Assembly: GCF_036345915.1 (NCBI RefSeq)
Contig: NZ_CP107785.1
Location: forward strand, 1,984,001 to 2,048,000
Reading direction: 5' to 3'
Source of the DNA: Nocardia sp. NBC_00565
GTDB lineage: Bacteria; Actinomycetota; Actinomycetes; Mycobacteriales; Mycobacteriaceae
Length of the DNA stretch: 64,000 nucleotides
In this document: positions 18,538 to 30,229 of the stretch, piece after piece
Numbering within the stretch: position 1 is the stretch's first letter
How the letters are laid out: each line of letters begins with the position of its first letter
The notes under the pieces: model-generated
Databases searched by the model: none
What the model was told of the DNA's origin: nothing
The model's input: only the letters and a program-made list of their open reading frames with translations
Program-made: the position numbers and the translations under genes

Positions 18538-20345
18538 CCGAACGCACCTTCGCCGCCGACGACCACCTGCCCCGGGTGCCCCTGCCGACGCTGGAGGACA
18601 GCGGCGAGCGGTTGCTGCAGTGGTGCGCACCACTGCTGACCGCCGACGAATTCGCCGCTACCGAGGCTGCTGTCGCCGATCTGCTGAGCGCCGACGGCCC
18701 CGGCCGGAAACTGCACGCGGCACTTGCCGAATACGACGCGACCCCCGGCGTCGGCAGCTGGCTGGACCTGTTCTGGCCCTCGCGCTATCTGGGCCGGCGC
18801 GATCGCATCGCGTTGAACGCCAACTTCTTCTTCCTCTTCCGCGACGACACCCCACTGGCCACCTCCACCGAAGCGACCCAGGTGGACCGCGCGGCCGGAA
18901 TCGTCGCGGCGGCGGTCGATTACAAGCTGGCGCTCGATATCGAGGCCATCGCGCCGGTCACCCAGCGTGGGCAGCAGCTGTCGATGTGGCAGAACAAGTA
19001 CCTGTTCTCCGAGACCCGGATTCCGGGAGTGCCGCAGGATTCCGTGCGGGTGCCCTACAGCGACGAATGGCCGGGCCATTCCGATGCCAGGCATATCGTG
19101 GTGTTCTTCCGCGGCAGCATGTTCCGGATGGATGTCATCGGCCCGGACGGTGCGCCATATTCGCACGATGATCTCGCCGACGGGCTGCGCGCGGTGCTCA
19201 AGGCCGGTGCGCGCTCGGCCCGCACCGAAACCGCCGTCGGGCACCTGACCACCAAGGCCAGGGCCGAATGGGCGGCCAGTAGACAGGGATTGCGCGCCGA
19301 ACCCGCGAACGTCGCGGCGTTGGACGCTATCGAGACCGCGCTGTTCTGTCTGTGCCTGGAGGACTTCACGCCGCGCGACGAACTGCAGGCCTGCGATCAG
19401 CTGCTGCACGGCGACAGCGCCAACCGCTGGTTCGACAAGGCGGTGTCGTTCATCGTCTTCGGTGACGGGCAGGCCGGCATCAATGTCGAGCACTGCGGAC
19501 TCGACGGCACCACCATCCTGTCCTTCGTGGACACGCTGCTGCAGACCCCCGCCGCCGAGCACGCGAGTCGGTCCGGGGCACAGCCGCAGGGTCTGCCCGC
19601 GGTGGAGCCGATCGAGTTCGTGCTCGACGCGGCGCAGCGGGCCGATATCGCCGCCGCGGGTTCGGCATTCGCCCGGTACGCGGCCGAGAACGCCACCACG
19701 ACAGTGTCTTTCGATTTCGGTACGGGTCGGGCCAAGCAGTTGGGCATCTCGCCGGACGCGTTCGCGCAGCTGAGTTATCAGCTGGCGCATCGGCGCAGCA
19801 AAGGTCTGACCGGGGCCACCTATGAGTCCATCGCGACCAGGCAGTACCGCAACGGGCGCACCGAAGCGATGCGGGTCGTGACGCCGGAGATGGTGGCCTT
19901 CGTCGATGCCATGCAGGATCCGGCGGTCGCTCCGGCCGAGCGGCTCGTGGCCGCGCGGACCGCTGCGGGCGCGCACGTCGAACGGGCCAAGCAGTGCCAG
20001 CAGGGTGACGCGCCCGAACAGCATCTGTGGGAGCTGGAGTGGATCCAGCGGCGGCGCGGCGCGGAACTCGGCGTCACCGACCCGATCCCGCTCTACACCA
20101 GTCCCGGCTGGACGATCATGCGCGACGACTACCTGAGCACCAGTTCGGCTCCGTCGGTCAATATCCGCTACTTCGGTTTCGGATCGACCAGCCCGAAGTG
20201 CATCGGCGTCGCCTATGTCCTGCTGCCGGATCGGTGGAACCTCTACCTGGCCACGCCCACGCCGGTCGCCGACGAGATGTACGCCTTCGCGGATCATCTG
20301 AGGACCGCCGTCGCCGACCTGGAGGCCCTGCTCTCCGGATCCTGA
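18534..20345 (+). CDS. Choline/carnitine O-acyltransferase family protein
   Basis: 603 residues. The start is a TTG at 18534 overlapping the previous stop (TTGA). The family signature is complete: active-site His in INVEHCGLDGT (His320), the YRNGRTEAMR segment that positions the carboxylate and CoA, and YLSTSSAPS (STS at 535-537) near the C-terminus. Family members move acyl groups between CoA and the hydroxyl of carnitine or choline. They are typical of eukaryotes and uncommon in bacteria. The setting behind an oxygenase and a methyltransferase suggests an acceptor made by those enzymes. A perfect 21-bp inverted repeat follows 27 bp downstream and probably ends the transcript. Confidence 0.88.
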   Translation: MTERTFAADDHLPRVPLPTLEDSGERLLQWCAPLLTADEFAATEAAVADLLSADGPGRKLHAALAEYDATPGVGSWLDLFWPSRYLGRRDRIALNANFFFLFRDDTPLATSTEATQVDRAAGIVAAAVDYKLALDIEAIAPVTQRGQQLSMWQNKYLFSETRIPGVPQDSVRVPYSDEWPGHSDARHIVVFFRGSMFRMDVIGPDGAPYSHDDLADGLRAVLKAGARSARTETAVGHLTTKARAEWAASRQGLRAEPANVAALDAIETALFCLCLEDFTPRDELQACDQLLHGDSANRWFDKAVSFIVFGDGQAGINVEHCGLDGTTILSFVDTLLQTPAAEHASRSGAQPQGLPAVEPIEFVLDAAQRADIAAAGSAFARYAAENATTTVSFDFGTGRAKQLGISPDAFAQLSYQLAHRRSKGLTGATYESIATRQYRNGRTEAMRVVTPEMVAFVDAMQDPAVAPAERLVAARTAAGAHVERAKQCQQGDAPEQHLWELEWIQRRRGAELGVTDPIPLYTSPGWTIMRDDYLSTSSAPSVNIRYFGFGSTSPKCIGVAYVLLPDRWNLYLATPTPVADEMYAFADHLRTAVADLEALLSGS

Positions 20346-20372
20346 TACACCCGGAGTTCCCGCATCACGTCT

Positions 20373-20416
20373 GGGCGTCGCACCCTCTGTAGGCACCTAC
20401 AGAGGGTGCGACGCCC
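20373..20416 (+). terminator. Perfect 21-bp hairpin after the acyltransferase gene
   Basis: Arms 20373-20393 and 20396-20416 are perfect reverse complements separated by two bases (CA). No T-run follows, which is usual for actinobacterial terminators. It separates the acyltransferase unit from hisE. The symmetry would also suit a protein-binding site, but a terminator is simplest. Confidence 0.7.
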
Positions 20417-20526
20417 GACAATGGGTGCGGCTGTCGGGCTGGTGCGGGTGAGCACGGATCAACGGGATACGGGGCCGGTGGGCCGGAGCAACGGCCCCGC
20501 ATACCCGTCTGAAACAATGGCTCACC

Positions 20527-20790
20527 GTGAAGAACTTCGAAACCCTGTTCGCCGAGCTGCAAGATCGTGCGGTCACCCGCCCCGAGGGGTCCGGAACCGT
20601 GGCGGCATTGGACGCGGGCGTGCATTTCCAGGGTAAGAAGGTGCTCGAGGAGGCCGGGGAAATCTGGCTGGCCGCCGAGCACGAGGGCGACGAAGCGCTC
20701 GCCGAGGAGATCTCGCAACTGCTCTACTGGGTCCAGGTGCTGATGGTCGGCCGTGGATTGAAGCTCGAAGACGTGTACCGACATCTGTGA
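20527..20790 (+). CDS. hisE: Phosphoribosyl-ATP pyrophosphatase HisE
   Basis: 87 residues from a GTG at 20527 ([15 protein letters not shown]). It hydrolyses phosphoribosyl-ATP to phosphoribosyl-AMP, the second step of histidine synthesis. The acidic metal-binding helix [18 protein letters not shown] and the [14 protein letters not shown] helix are characteristic of this all-alpha NTP pyrophosphohydrolase fold, and the length is normal. hisG starts 46 bp downstream, so the pair forms a hisEG unit as in mycobacteria. Confidence 0.96.
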   Translation: MKNFETLFAELQDRAVTRPEGSGTVAALDAGVHFQGKKVLEEAGEIWLAAEHEGDEALAEEISQLLYWVQVLMVGRGLKLEDVYRHL

Positions 20791-20836
20791 CGGCGCGTCG
20801 ATCCGAAGTTTCTCCTCTCCGAAAGGACCCGTTCCC

Positions 20837-21688
20837 ATGCTGCGTGTAGCAGTCCCCAATAAAGGCGCCCTGTCCGAATCGGCCACCTCGATCCTCGCCG
20901 AGGCCGGTTACCGCAAGCGCACCGACGCCCGCGACCTGACCGTCCTCGATCCGGCCAACCAGGTCGAATTCTTCTTCCTGCGACCCAAGGACATCGCCAT
21001 CTACGTCGGCTCCGGTGAGCTCGACCTCGGCATCACCGGCCGCGATCTGGCCCTGGATTCCGGTGCACCGGTCCAGGAACGGCTTTCGCTGGGCTTCGGC
21101 CGCTCCACCTTCCGCTACGCCGCCCCGGCCGGGCGCGAATGGAAGGTCGAGGACCTCTACGACAAGCGCATCGCCACGTCCTACCCGAACCTGGTGCTCG
21201 GTGACTTGCGGCGGCGCGGTATCGAGGCCGAGGTGATCCGCCTCGACGGCGCGGTGGAGATCTCCATCCAGCTCGGTGTGGCCGATGCCATCGCCGATGT
21301 GGTCGGTTCGGGCCGCACGCTGCGCCAGCACAATCTGGTCGCCTTCGGCGAGACGCTGTGCGATTCGGAGGGCGTGCTCATCGAGCGCACCGGCTCCGAT
21401 CCGAGGGAACGGGTCCGCAACCAGCTCATCGCCCGCGTCCAGGGCGTCGTCTTCGGCCAGCAGTACATCATGCTGGACTACGACTGCCCGAAGGAACTGC
21501 TCGACGAGGCGGTCAAGATCACCCCCGGCCTCGAATCGCCCACGGTATCCCCGCTGGCCGACCCGAACTGGGTCGCGATCCGCGCCATGGTCCCGCGCAA
21601 ACAGGGCAACGAGGTCATGGACCAACTCGCCGAACTCGGCGCCAAGGCGATCCTGGCCTTCGATATCCGCTCCTGCCGCGCCTTCTGA
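20837..21688 (+). CDS. hisG: ATP phosphoribosyltransferase HisG (long form)
   Basis: 283 residues from the ATG at 20837 ([20 protein letters not shown]). It catalyses the committed step of histidine synthesis, ATP plus PRPP to phosphoribosyl-ATP, and is feedback-inhibited by histidine through the C-terminal ACT-like domain, which is present here (~210-283, ending [15 protein letters not shown]). The periplasmic-binding-protein-like catalytic core includes [16 protein letters not shown] and the PRPP loop [15 protein letters not shown]. Length matches the long-form enzyme, which needs no HisZ. Confidence 0.97.
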   Translation: MLRVAVPNKGALSESATSILAEAGYRKRTDARDLTVLDPANQVEFFFLRPKDIAIYVGSGELDLGITGRDLALDSGAPVQERLSLGFGRSTFRYAAPAGREWKVEDLYDKRIATSYPNLVLGDLRRRGIEAEVIRLDGAVEISIQLGVADAIADVVGSGRTLRQHNLVAFGETLCDSEGVLIERTGSDPRERVRNQLIARVQGVVFGQQYIMLDYDCPKELLDEAVKITPGLESPTVSPLADPNWVAIRAMVPRKQGNEVMDQLAELGAKAILAFDIRSCRAF

Positions 21689-21820
21689 GAACCACACTGC
21701 CGCAGCGCATCCGGTTTGTCGCATATGCGTGATTGATTCACGCTGAGCGCAACCGGTGTGCGCGGGTTTCGGACGTCGGTACGCTGCGTGCCTCTTGATG
21801 GGGAACGCAAGGAGAACGAC

Positions 21821-21955
21821 GTGTCGCAGACACCGCCCGAGGAACGTCCGGGCAGCACATTCGCGTGGAACGAGGACTGGCTGGCCGCCGTCGTCGGGCT
21901 GGTACTGATCGGGCTCGTGCTGGTCGGTGCGATTCCGGATTGGCTGGTGCCGTGA
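21821..21955 (+). CDS. Small single-pass membrane protein coupled to the YeiH-type transporter
   Basis: 44 residues from a GTG at 21821 with AAGGAG upstream. A short hydrophilic N-terminus (SQTPPEERPGSTFAWNEDW) precedes one membrane helix (LAAVVGLVLIGLVLVGAIPD). Its stop (TGA) overlaps the ATG of the next gene, so the two are translationally coupled. It is probably an accessory subunit or a split N-terminal helix of the putative exporter; similar small proteins precede YeiH-family genes in related genomes. Confidence 0.7.
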   Translation: MSQTPPEERPGSTFAWNEDWLAAVVGLVLIGLVLVGAIPDWLVP

Positions 21956-23122
21956 TGTCGGAAAATGACGGCAAGACCGCGCCGGACACAGCTTCCGAGT
22001 CCGATGTATCGGACGCCCCCGTGCGCTCGGAAACATCTGCGCTGCAGTCGATCTCGCGCCCAACCGGGGCGGAGATAGCGGCCGGTATCGTGACGGTCAT
22101 CCTGCTCGGCGCGTTGACCCGATACTTCGACACCCACGTCCCCCAGTGGGCGGTGGACACACCGTTCAATCGGGTGGCCAAGTCGATCGAATTCCCGGTG
22201 TACGCCATCGCGATCGGCCTGATCGGCAATGTCGTGCTCGCGAAACTCGACCTCCGGGAACGTCTTTCGGCCGGTTTCCGCACCGAGTTCTTCATCAAGA
22301 CCGGCGTCGTGCTGCTCGGCGCGTCGATCAACCTGAAGATCCTGGTGACCGCGGCGGGTCCATCGATCGTGCAGGCGCTGCTGCTGATCACCGCGGTCTT
22401 CGGCTTCACCTGGTGGCTGGGCGGTCGACTCGGCCTCGACGACAAGTTGCGCGCGCTGCTCTCCTCGGCCGTTTCGATCTGCGGTGTCAGCGCCGCCATC
22501 GCGGCCGCCGGCGCGGTGCAGGCCAAGCGCGAGCAGATCGCCTACGCAGCCTCGCTGGTGATCATCTTCGCGCTGCCCTCGATCTTCATATTGCCCTGGC
22601 TCGCTGATGTTTTCGGCCTGTCCGATGCGGTCGCCGGCGCCTGGATCGGCGGCAATATCGACACCACGGCGGCCGTCGCGGCATCCGGTGCCATCGCGGG
22701 GGAGCAGGCGCTGCAGATCGCCACCATCGTCAAGACCACGCAGAACGCACTGATCGGCATCGTCGCGATCGCGCTGACCGCCTATTTCACGCTGCGGGTC
22801 GAGCGCAACCCCGGCGCGGCCCGGCCCTCGGCGCGCCAGTTCTGGGAGCGGTTCCCGAAGTTCGTGATCGGCTTCGTTGCCGCCTCCGTCATCGGGACCG
22901 TTTATCTGCAGTCGGTGGACAAGAAGACCGGCACGGCGCATATCGCGATAGTCAACGATCTGCGCAACTGGTTCCTGATTTTCGCCTTCGTCTCTATCGG
23001 CCTCGAATTTTCTCTGCGCGGCCTGCGCGAGGCGGGGTGGCGGCCGGTCGTCGGCGGCTCTGGTGAATCTGGCGGTCGGCTTGGGCCTTTCGGTGCTGCT
23101 GTTCCACAACTTCACCGTGTAG
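21955..23122 (+). pseudogene. YeiH/PSE-family putative sulfate exporter, frameshifted near the 3' end
   Basis: From the ATG at 21955 the frame encodes ~10 membrane helices of the YeiH (Cons_hypoth698) family, with motifs such as GVVLLGASINLKILV, AVSICGVSAAIAAAGAV and AGAWIGGNIDTTAAVAASGA. After LREAGWRPVV (about 23050) it turns into unrelated sequence ending at 23235. The neighbouring frame there reads ALVNLAVGLGLSVLLFHNF and stops at 23122, exactly the expected last helix. One extra base (or two missing) in the GTCGGCGG stretch explains this. It may be a true mutation or a sequencing error; otherwise the protein would be near normal. Confidence 0.75.
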
Positions 23123-23333
23123 ATCCGCACCGGTCACCTGCTGTTCCGATGTTCGCCGGTCATTCCGGCGAGCATCGGGGCGGTGTGTGTCTCGGGCCGT
23201 GCATTTTGTTCGATGCGAAACTCACGAAAATTTAATGATTCGCCCGCAACACTGGGGGCATGTCGGGCGAAATTATCAATGGAAGGGCCCGGGCGGCGAG
23301 ACCGTTCAGGTATGAGGCATAGGGGAGGATGCA

Positions 23334-23483
23334 GTGAAACCAGATGCGGGGCCGGTCGGCTCGTGGTGGCGGATTCGCAATGTGCTCATCGTGATCGGTG
23401 ATGTCATCGGCGTACTGGTGCTGATCGGCGTGATCGCGATACTCGGATCGCACGGCTTCCATTCGGAGGTCTTCCTCGGCTGA
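23334..23483 (+). CDS. Small membrane protein (49 aa)
   Basis: A GTG start at 23334 has GGGGAGG about 7 bases upstream. The product has a short basic/tryptophan N-terminus (VKPDAGPVGSWWRIRN) and one long hydrophobic helix (VLIVIGDVIGVLVLIGVIAI). The family is not recognised. It is convergent with the RecB-like nuclease gene (stop at 23508). Position after hisG and before that nuclease corresponds to the small membrane proteins found there in relatives. Confidence 0.6.
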   Translation: MKPDAGPVGSWWRIRNVLIVIGDVIGVLVLIGVIAILGSHGFHSEVFLG

Positions 23484-23507
23484 GCCGATCCCAGTGCGGC
23501 GCGGCGG

Positions 23508-25846
<2,339 letters not shown>

Positions 25847-26025
25847 CGTCAGCAACCTTTCGGTTCGGTCGGCGAAGCGGGTCGCCGTGGACTGGTTAGG
25901 GCAGGCTAACATGGTTGTTCCGCCGCCGATCGCAGCCCAGATGTGATCACGACGAAACCATGTCGGAAAGCGAGAACGGTTCGCGCCCGGTAGCGTTAGT
26001 AGACCGGGACTGGGAGGAGCAGCAC

Positions 26026-27786
26026 ATGAGCCCCATCGAGAATTCGGATTCGGCGGCCTGGAGAGAGCTCGAGGCGGTACGCGCCGAAGCGGCTGCACTC
26101 CGCAGGCAACTAGCCGATTCGCCGGATCGTGCACGGGAATTGGAAGCCCGTATCGATTCGCTGACCATTCGCAACACCAAGCTGATGGACACCCTCAAGG
26201 AAGCGCGCCAGCAGCTTGTCGCGCTGCGTGAGGAGGTCGATCGGCTCGGTCAGCCACCCAGTGGATACGGCGTTCTGATCGGTGTGTACGAGGATCAGAC
26301 GGTCGATGTATTCACTTCGGGCCGCAAGATGCGTCTGACGTGTTCACCCAATATCGACACCTCGACCCTCGAATACGGCCAGACCGTGCGCCTCAACGAG
26401 GCGCTCACGGTCGTGGAGGCCGGCATCTTCGATGCCGTGGGTGAGATCGGCACATTGCGCGAGATCCTCGACGACAGTCGTCGCGCGCTGGTCGTCGGAC
26501 ATGCCGACGAGGAGCGCGTGGTGTGGCTGGCGGGTCCGCTGGCCAAACTTGCCGAGGTCGACGATCTGGACGATCCGGATCAGCCGATTCGCAAACTGCG
26601 GCCGGGTGATTCGCTGCTGGTGGATACCAAGGCGGGCTTCGCCTTCGAGCGCATCCCCAAGGCCGAGGTCGAGGACCTCGTACTCGAGGAAGTGCCCGAT
26701 GTCGACTACACCGATATCGGAGGCCTCGGTCGGCAGATCGAGCAGATCCGTGACGCGGTGGAATTGCCGTTCCTGCACAAGGATCTGTTCCGCGAGTACG
26801 CGCTGCGGCCGCCGAAGGGTGTGCTGCTCTACGGCCCGCCCGGTTGCGGTAAGACGTTGATCGCCAAGGCTGTCGCCAACTCGCTGGCGAAGAAGATCGC
26901 CGAGGCGCGCGGTGAGGATGCCAAGGAAGCCAAGTCGTTCTTCCTCAACATCAAGGGCCCTGAGCTGCTGAACAAGTTCGTGGGCGAGACCGAGCGCCAC
27001 ATCCGGATCATCTTCCAGCGGGCCCGGGAGAAGGCCTCCGAAGGTACGCCGGTGATCGTGTTCTTCGATGAGATGGACTCGATCTTCCGCACCCGCGGTT
27101 CGGGCGTGTCCTCGGACGTGGAGACCACGGTCGTGCCGCAGCTGCTCTCGGAGATCGACGGTGTCGAGGGCCTCGAGAATGTCATCGTGATCGGTGCTTC
27201 CAACCGCGAGGACATGATCGACCCCGCCATCCTGCGGCCCGGACGTCTCGATGTGAAGATCAAGATCGAGCGGCCGGACGCGGAATCGGCGCAGGACATC
27301 TTCTCGAAGTACCTGGTCGAGGAACTGCCGCTGCACGCCGACGATCTCGAGGAGTTCGGCGGCGACAAGGGTCTGTGCATTCGCGCGATGATCGAACGGG
27401 TCGTCGATCGGATGTACGCCGAGAGCGAGGACAACCGCTTCCTGGAGGTCACCTACGCCAACGGTGACAAGGAGGTCCTGTACTTCAAGGACTTCAACTC
27501 CGGCGCCATGATCCAGAACATCGTGGACCGCTCCAAGAAGTACGCCATCAAGGCGATACTCGATACCGGCAACCCGGGCCTGCGCATCCAGCATCTCTAC
27601 GATTCGATCGTGGACGAGTTCTCCGAGAACGAGGACCTGCCCAACACCACGAATCCCGATGACTGGGCCCGCATTTCGGGTAAGAAGGGCGAGCGGATCG
27701 TCTACATCCGCACGCTGGTTACCGGCAAGAACGCCTCCGCGAGCCGCGCCATCGATACCGAGTCGAATACGGGTCAGTACCTGTAG
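26026..27786 (+). CDS. mpa: Proteasome-associated AAA ATPase Mpa/ARC
   Basis: 586 residues from the ATG at 26026, chosen because GGGAGGAG lies ten bases upstream; an in-frame ATG at 25960 would add 22 residues. It recognises pupylated proteins, unfolds them and feeds the 20S proteasome. The order is an N-terminal coiled coil (~10-75), two OB domains, and an AAA+ module with Walker A GPPGCGKT (270-277), Walker B VFFDEMDS (345-352) and sensor GASNRED. It ends in GQYL, the tail that docks in the proteasome alpha ring. dop and pup are at the far right of the window rather than adjacent. A tandem partial copy of its 3' end follows. Confidence 0.97.
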   Translation: MSPIENSDSAAWRELEAVRAEAAALRRQLADSPDRARELEARIDSLTIRNTKLMDTLKEARQQLVALREEVDRLGQPPSGYGVLIGVYEDQTVDVFTSGRKMRLTCSPNIDTSTLEYGQTVRLNEALTVVEAGIFDAVGEIGTLREILDDSRRALVVGHADEERVVWLAGPLAKLAEVDDLDDPDQPIRKLRPGDSLLVDTKAGFAFERIPKAEVEDLVLEEVPDVDYTDIGGLGRQIEQIRDAVELPFLHKDLFREYALRPPKGVLLYGPPGCGKTLIAKAVANSLAKKIAEARGEDAKEAKSFFLNIKGPELLNKFVGETERHIRIIFQRAREKASEGTPVIVFFDEMDSIFRTRGSGVSSDVETTVVPQLLSEIDGVEGLENVIVIGASNREDMIDPAILRPGRLDVKIKIERPDAESAQDIFSKYLVEELPLHADDLEEFGGDKGLCIRAMIERVVDRMYAESEDNRFLEVTYANGDKEVLYFKDFNSGAMIQNIVDRSKKYAIKAILDTGNPGLRIQHLYDSIVDEFSENEDLPNTTNPDDWARISGKKGERIVYIRTLVTGKNASASRAIDTESNTGQYL

Positions 27787-27802
27787 ATCTTGGAGCCGAG
27801 GG

Positions 27803-27832
27803 GCCGCGCTTCCGTTGGGAGCGCGGCTTTTT
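27803..27832 (+). terminator. Rho-independent terminator of mpa
   Basis: Stem GCCGCGCT / AGCGCGGC (27803-27810 and 27820-27827) with a nine-base loop, followed by a run of five Ts. It is 17 bp after the mpa stop. Confidence 0.85.
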
Positions 27833-27953
27833 CGGGTGAGCGGATCGTCTGCATCCGGCTGCGTCTAATTCACCGGCAAGAACGCCTCCGTGAGCAGGGC
27901 GATCGATACCGAGTCGAATACGGGTCAGTACCTGTAAGTTTTGGAGCCGAGGG

Positions 27954-27982
27954 GCCGCGCTTCCGTTGGGAGCGCGGCCTTT
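27954..27982 (+). terminator. Duplicated copy of the mpa terminator
   Basis: Same stem and loop as the terminator at 27803-27832, with the T-run reduced to CTTT. It is part of the second copy of the mpa 3' duplication. Confidence 0.65.
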
Positions 27983-28070
27983 CGGCGTTCGGGGGTCATC
28001 CTCGTGGTCTACATGCCGGTCATCCTCGGGGTTGATGTGGGTGGTTGGCCGGTTGGATTAAAATTTGGCC

Positions 28071-28706
28071 ATGCGGTCAGGAAATGGGACGGACGGTCGG
28101 CAGCGGTCGTTCATCGAGGAGGCGCGGCGGCGGCAGATCATCGCGTCCGCGGTGGAGGTGATCTCCGCGGTGGGGTACGGGGGTGCTTCGCTGGCGCGGA
28201 TCGCCAAGCATGCCGGGATCTCGAAGGGAGTGATCTCCTATCACTTCGAGGGCAAGGACGATCTGATGACGCAGCTGGTGATTCAGCTGTACGTCTCCGG
28301 TGCGGAGCACATCGCACCCGCCGTGATGGCGGCCGAGGGGGCGCGAAATCAGTTGCTGGCCTATGTGGAATCGAATCTGGGCTTCATCGATGCGAATAAG
28401 AAGTACGTCGCGGCGCTCACCGACGTGGTGTTGAATTTGCGTGACGCGGACGGCAAGCCGCGGTTCGCCTCGGCGGATGGGGAGCAGGAGATCATTCAGC
28501 CGCTCGTCGACATCATGCGCGAGGGGCAGCGGGCCGGGGAATTCGGCACATTCGATCCGCTGGTGATGGCCAAGTCGATTCGGGACGCCATCGATGGCGC
28601 GGCCGGGCGCGCCATCCGGGAGCAGGACTTCGATATGAAGACGTACTCGGCGCATGTGTGCCGGTTGTTCGATGTGGCAACCCGGAAGGAGGGAACTGAT
28701 GACTAG
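28071..28706 (+). CDS. TetR-family transcriptional regulator
   Basis: 211 residues from the ATG at 28071; a TTG two codons earlier is also possible. The N-terminal helix-turn-helix is typical (RRQIIASAVEVISAVGYGGA, then LARIAKHAGISKGVISYHFE), followed by a helical ligand-binding domain. The stop overlaps the start of the GT39-type gene by eight bases, and that gene's ribosome binding site (GGAGGG) lies within this frame, so the two form one transcript. It probably controls that unit. Confidence 0.9.
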   Translation: MRSGNGTDGRQRSFIEEARRRQIIASAVEVISAVGYGGASLARIAKHAGISKGVISYHFEGKDDLMTQLVIQLYVSGAEHIAPAVMAAEGARNQLLAYVESNLGFIDANKKYVAALTDVVLNLRDADGKPRFASADGEQEIIQPLVDIMREGQRAGEFGTFDPLVMAKSIRDAIDGAAGRAIREQDFDMKTYSAHVCRLFDVATRKEGTDD

Positions 28707-30128
28707 TGTGGTGGAAACCCAAGCGCAGCAGGAAGATACGGTCGAATCCGGGCCGCCGTTCGCCTGGGTCGGCGTCGGGGCAATCGCGGCGGTGTCGGCG
28801 GTCATGCTGTTCGTATCGCTCGGACGCTACGGGTTCTTCGGCGACGAACTGTATTTCGTGGCGGCCGGGCGCCGACTCGGATTCGGCTATGCCGATCAGG
28901 GGCCGCTGCTGCCCGCCATCGCGCGGCTGATGGATCTGATCGCGCCGGGATCGCTGGCGGCGCTGCGGATTCCGGCCGCGCTGGCGACGGTGGTCGCCGT
29001 CCTGATCAGCGCCCAGATCGCGCGCGAGCTGGGTGGCTCGAGGACCGCGCAGGCGCTGACCGCGACGGCGTACGCGACCTCGCCATTCCTGCTCGTACAG
29101 GGAACTCAGTTGGCCACCAACTGGTCACGGCGCTCGATATGCAGGTGAAGTGGCTGATTCCGTTCTTCTGGCTCGCGATTGCGATCGGTGTGGCGGTCTA
29201 CGGTCCGCGGGAGCTGTTGCGGCGGCCCGCGCTGTGGCTGGGCGCTGTGCTCGTGGTCGTGGTGACCGCGCCGACCTTGATCTGGCAAGCCGGTCACGAC
29301 TGGCCGCAGCTGCGGTTGGGTGCGGTGGTCGCGGCGGAGCAGGCGACGATCGGTGGCCGGTACACCTGGCTGCCGCTGGCCCTCGCTGCCGCCGGATTGT
29401 TCGGCGGGGTCATGCTGATCGTGGGCATCTGGGCACTGTTTCGCTCGGAGTCGTTGCGGCCGTACCGATTTCTCGCGCTACTGCCGCTGCTGCTGACGGT
29501 GGTGTTCATCGTCACCAACGGTCGTCCGTACTACGCGGCCGGGTGCTATGCGGCCGTAATGGCGGCGGGTGCGGTTCGGTGGACCGAGAACGCCCGACGG
29601 TGGCGGATCTATGTGACCGTGGCGCTGGTGGCTGTTTCGGTGGCGATCGCGGTGTTCTCGATGCCGTGGCGATCCGAGTCGACGATCGACCCGGTCGACA
29701 ATCAGGCCGAGGCCGGTATCCAGATCGGCCTGTACGGCAGGTTCGGCTGGCCGGAGCTGCGTGCGGCGACCGCCGACGCCTACCGGGCGCTGCCGGAATC
29801 CGAACGGACCAAGGCCGTCATCATCACCGACTCCTATTGGCAGGCAAGCGCTTTGGACGTCGAGCGCGAGCATTACGGGCTGCCCGCCGTCTACAGTCCG
29901 AACCGTGGCTTCGGATACTTCGGCACCCCACCGGATTCGGCGGCAACGGTGCTGTGGGTCGGCAATGCCGAAGAGGAAATGCGTTCCACCTGTTCGGAAT
30001 TGACGCCTATCGGCCGCGTCGACGCACGGCTGGGCTACCCGGATGTCACCCGCAACGTCACCATCTGGCGCTGCACACCGCGTCATCCCTGGTCGCAGGT
30101 CTGGGCGGATATGCTCCGCCTCGACTGA
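28699..30128 (+). pseudogene. GT39/PMT-type membrane glycosyltransferase, internally deleted and frameshifted
   Basis: From the ATG at 28699 the frame matches the intact paralogue at 42007-43542: FFGDELYFVAAGRRLGFGYA, then YATSPFLLVQGTQLATN. At about 29118 it jumps to sequence corresponding to ~35 codons further on (LVTALDMQVKWLIPFFW) in another frame, so the first frame ends at 29148. The remainder is open to 30128, including the C-terminal domain (YGRFGWPELR, YSPNRGFGYFGTP). An ATG at 29139 could start a product lacking the N-terminal catalytic Asp-Glu. Enzymes of this fold use polyprenyl-phosphate sugars. As a glycosyltransferase it is very likely inactive. Confidence 0.8.
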
Positions 30129-30180
30129 ATCGGCGTCCTCCGATTCGTTCAAGACCGCCGGACACTGGCCGTATTGACTG

Positions 30181-30209
30181 GAGCCGGGGCTGCTCGCCGG
30201 CCCCGGCTC
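30181..30209 (+). terminator. Hairpin between the GT39 pseudogene and the VOC gene
   Basis: Ten-base perfect stem GAGCCGGGGC / GCCCCGGCTC with a nine-base loop, 53 bp after the pseudogene stop and 20 bp before the VOC start. No T-run. Confidence 0.55.
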
Positions 30210-30229
30210 GAGCATCAGGAGGTATCGGT

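Larger units (their letters stand above)
27691..27985 (+). repeat. Imperfect tandem duplication of the mpa 3' end and terminator
   Basis: Copy 1 is 27691-~27836 (codons for ERIVYIRT to the GQYL stop plus the terminator). Copy 2 is 27838-~27985. The period is 147 bp at the left and 151 bp at the right because of small insertions. The block encoding [11 protein letters not shown] plus stop is nearly unchanged, whereas the left part of copy 2 has several substitutions and a shifted frame. Copy 2 has no start of its own. Confidence 0.9.

Noticed and set aside
18342..20396. 684-codon open frame antisense to the acyltransferase gene
   Set aside because: Same reason: the plus strand has complete carnitine-acyltransferase motifs and this frame has none.
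25915..26025. Longer start for mpa (ATG 25960 or earlier)
   Set aside because: The ATG at 26026 has GGGAGGAG at the right distance and begins at the expected N-terminus. The 25960 ATG remains possible but is weaker.
27790..28399. Small open frames over the mpa 3' duplication and start of the TetR gene
   Set aside because: They arise from the duplicated mpa end read in shifted frames and carry no family signal.
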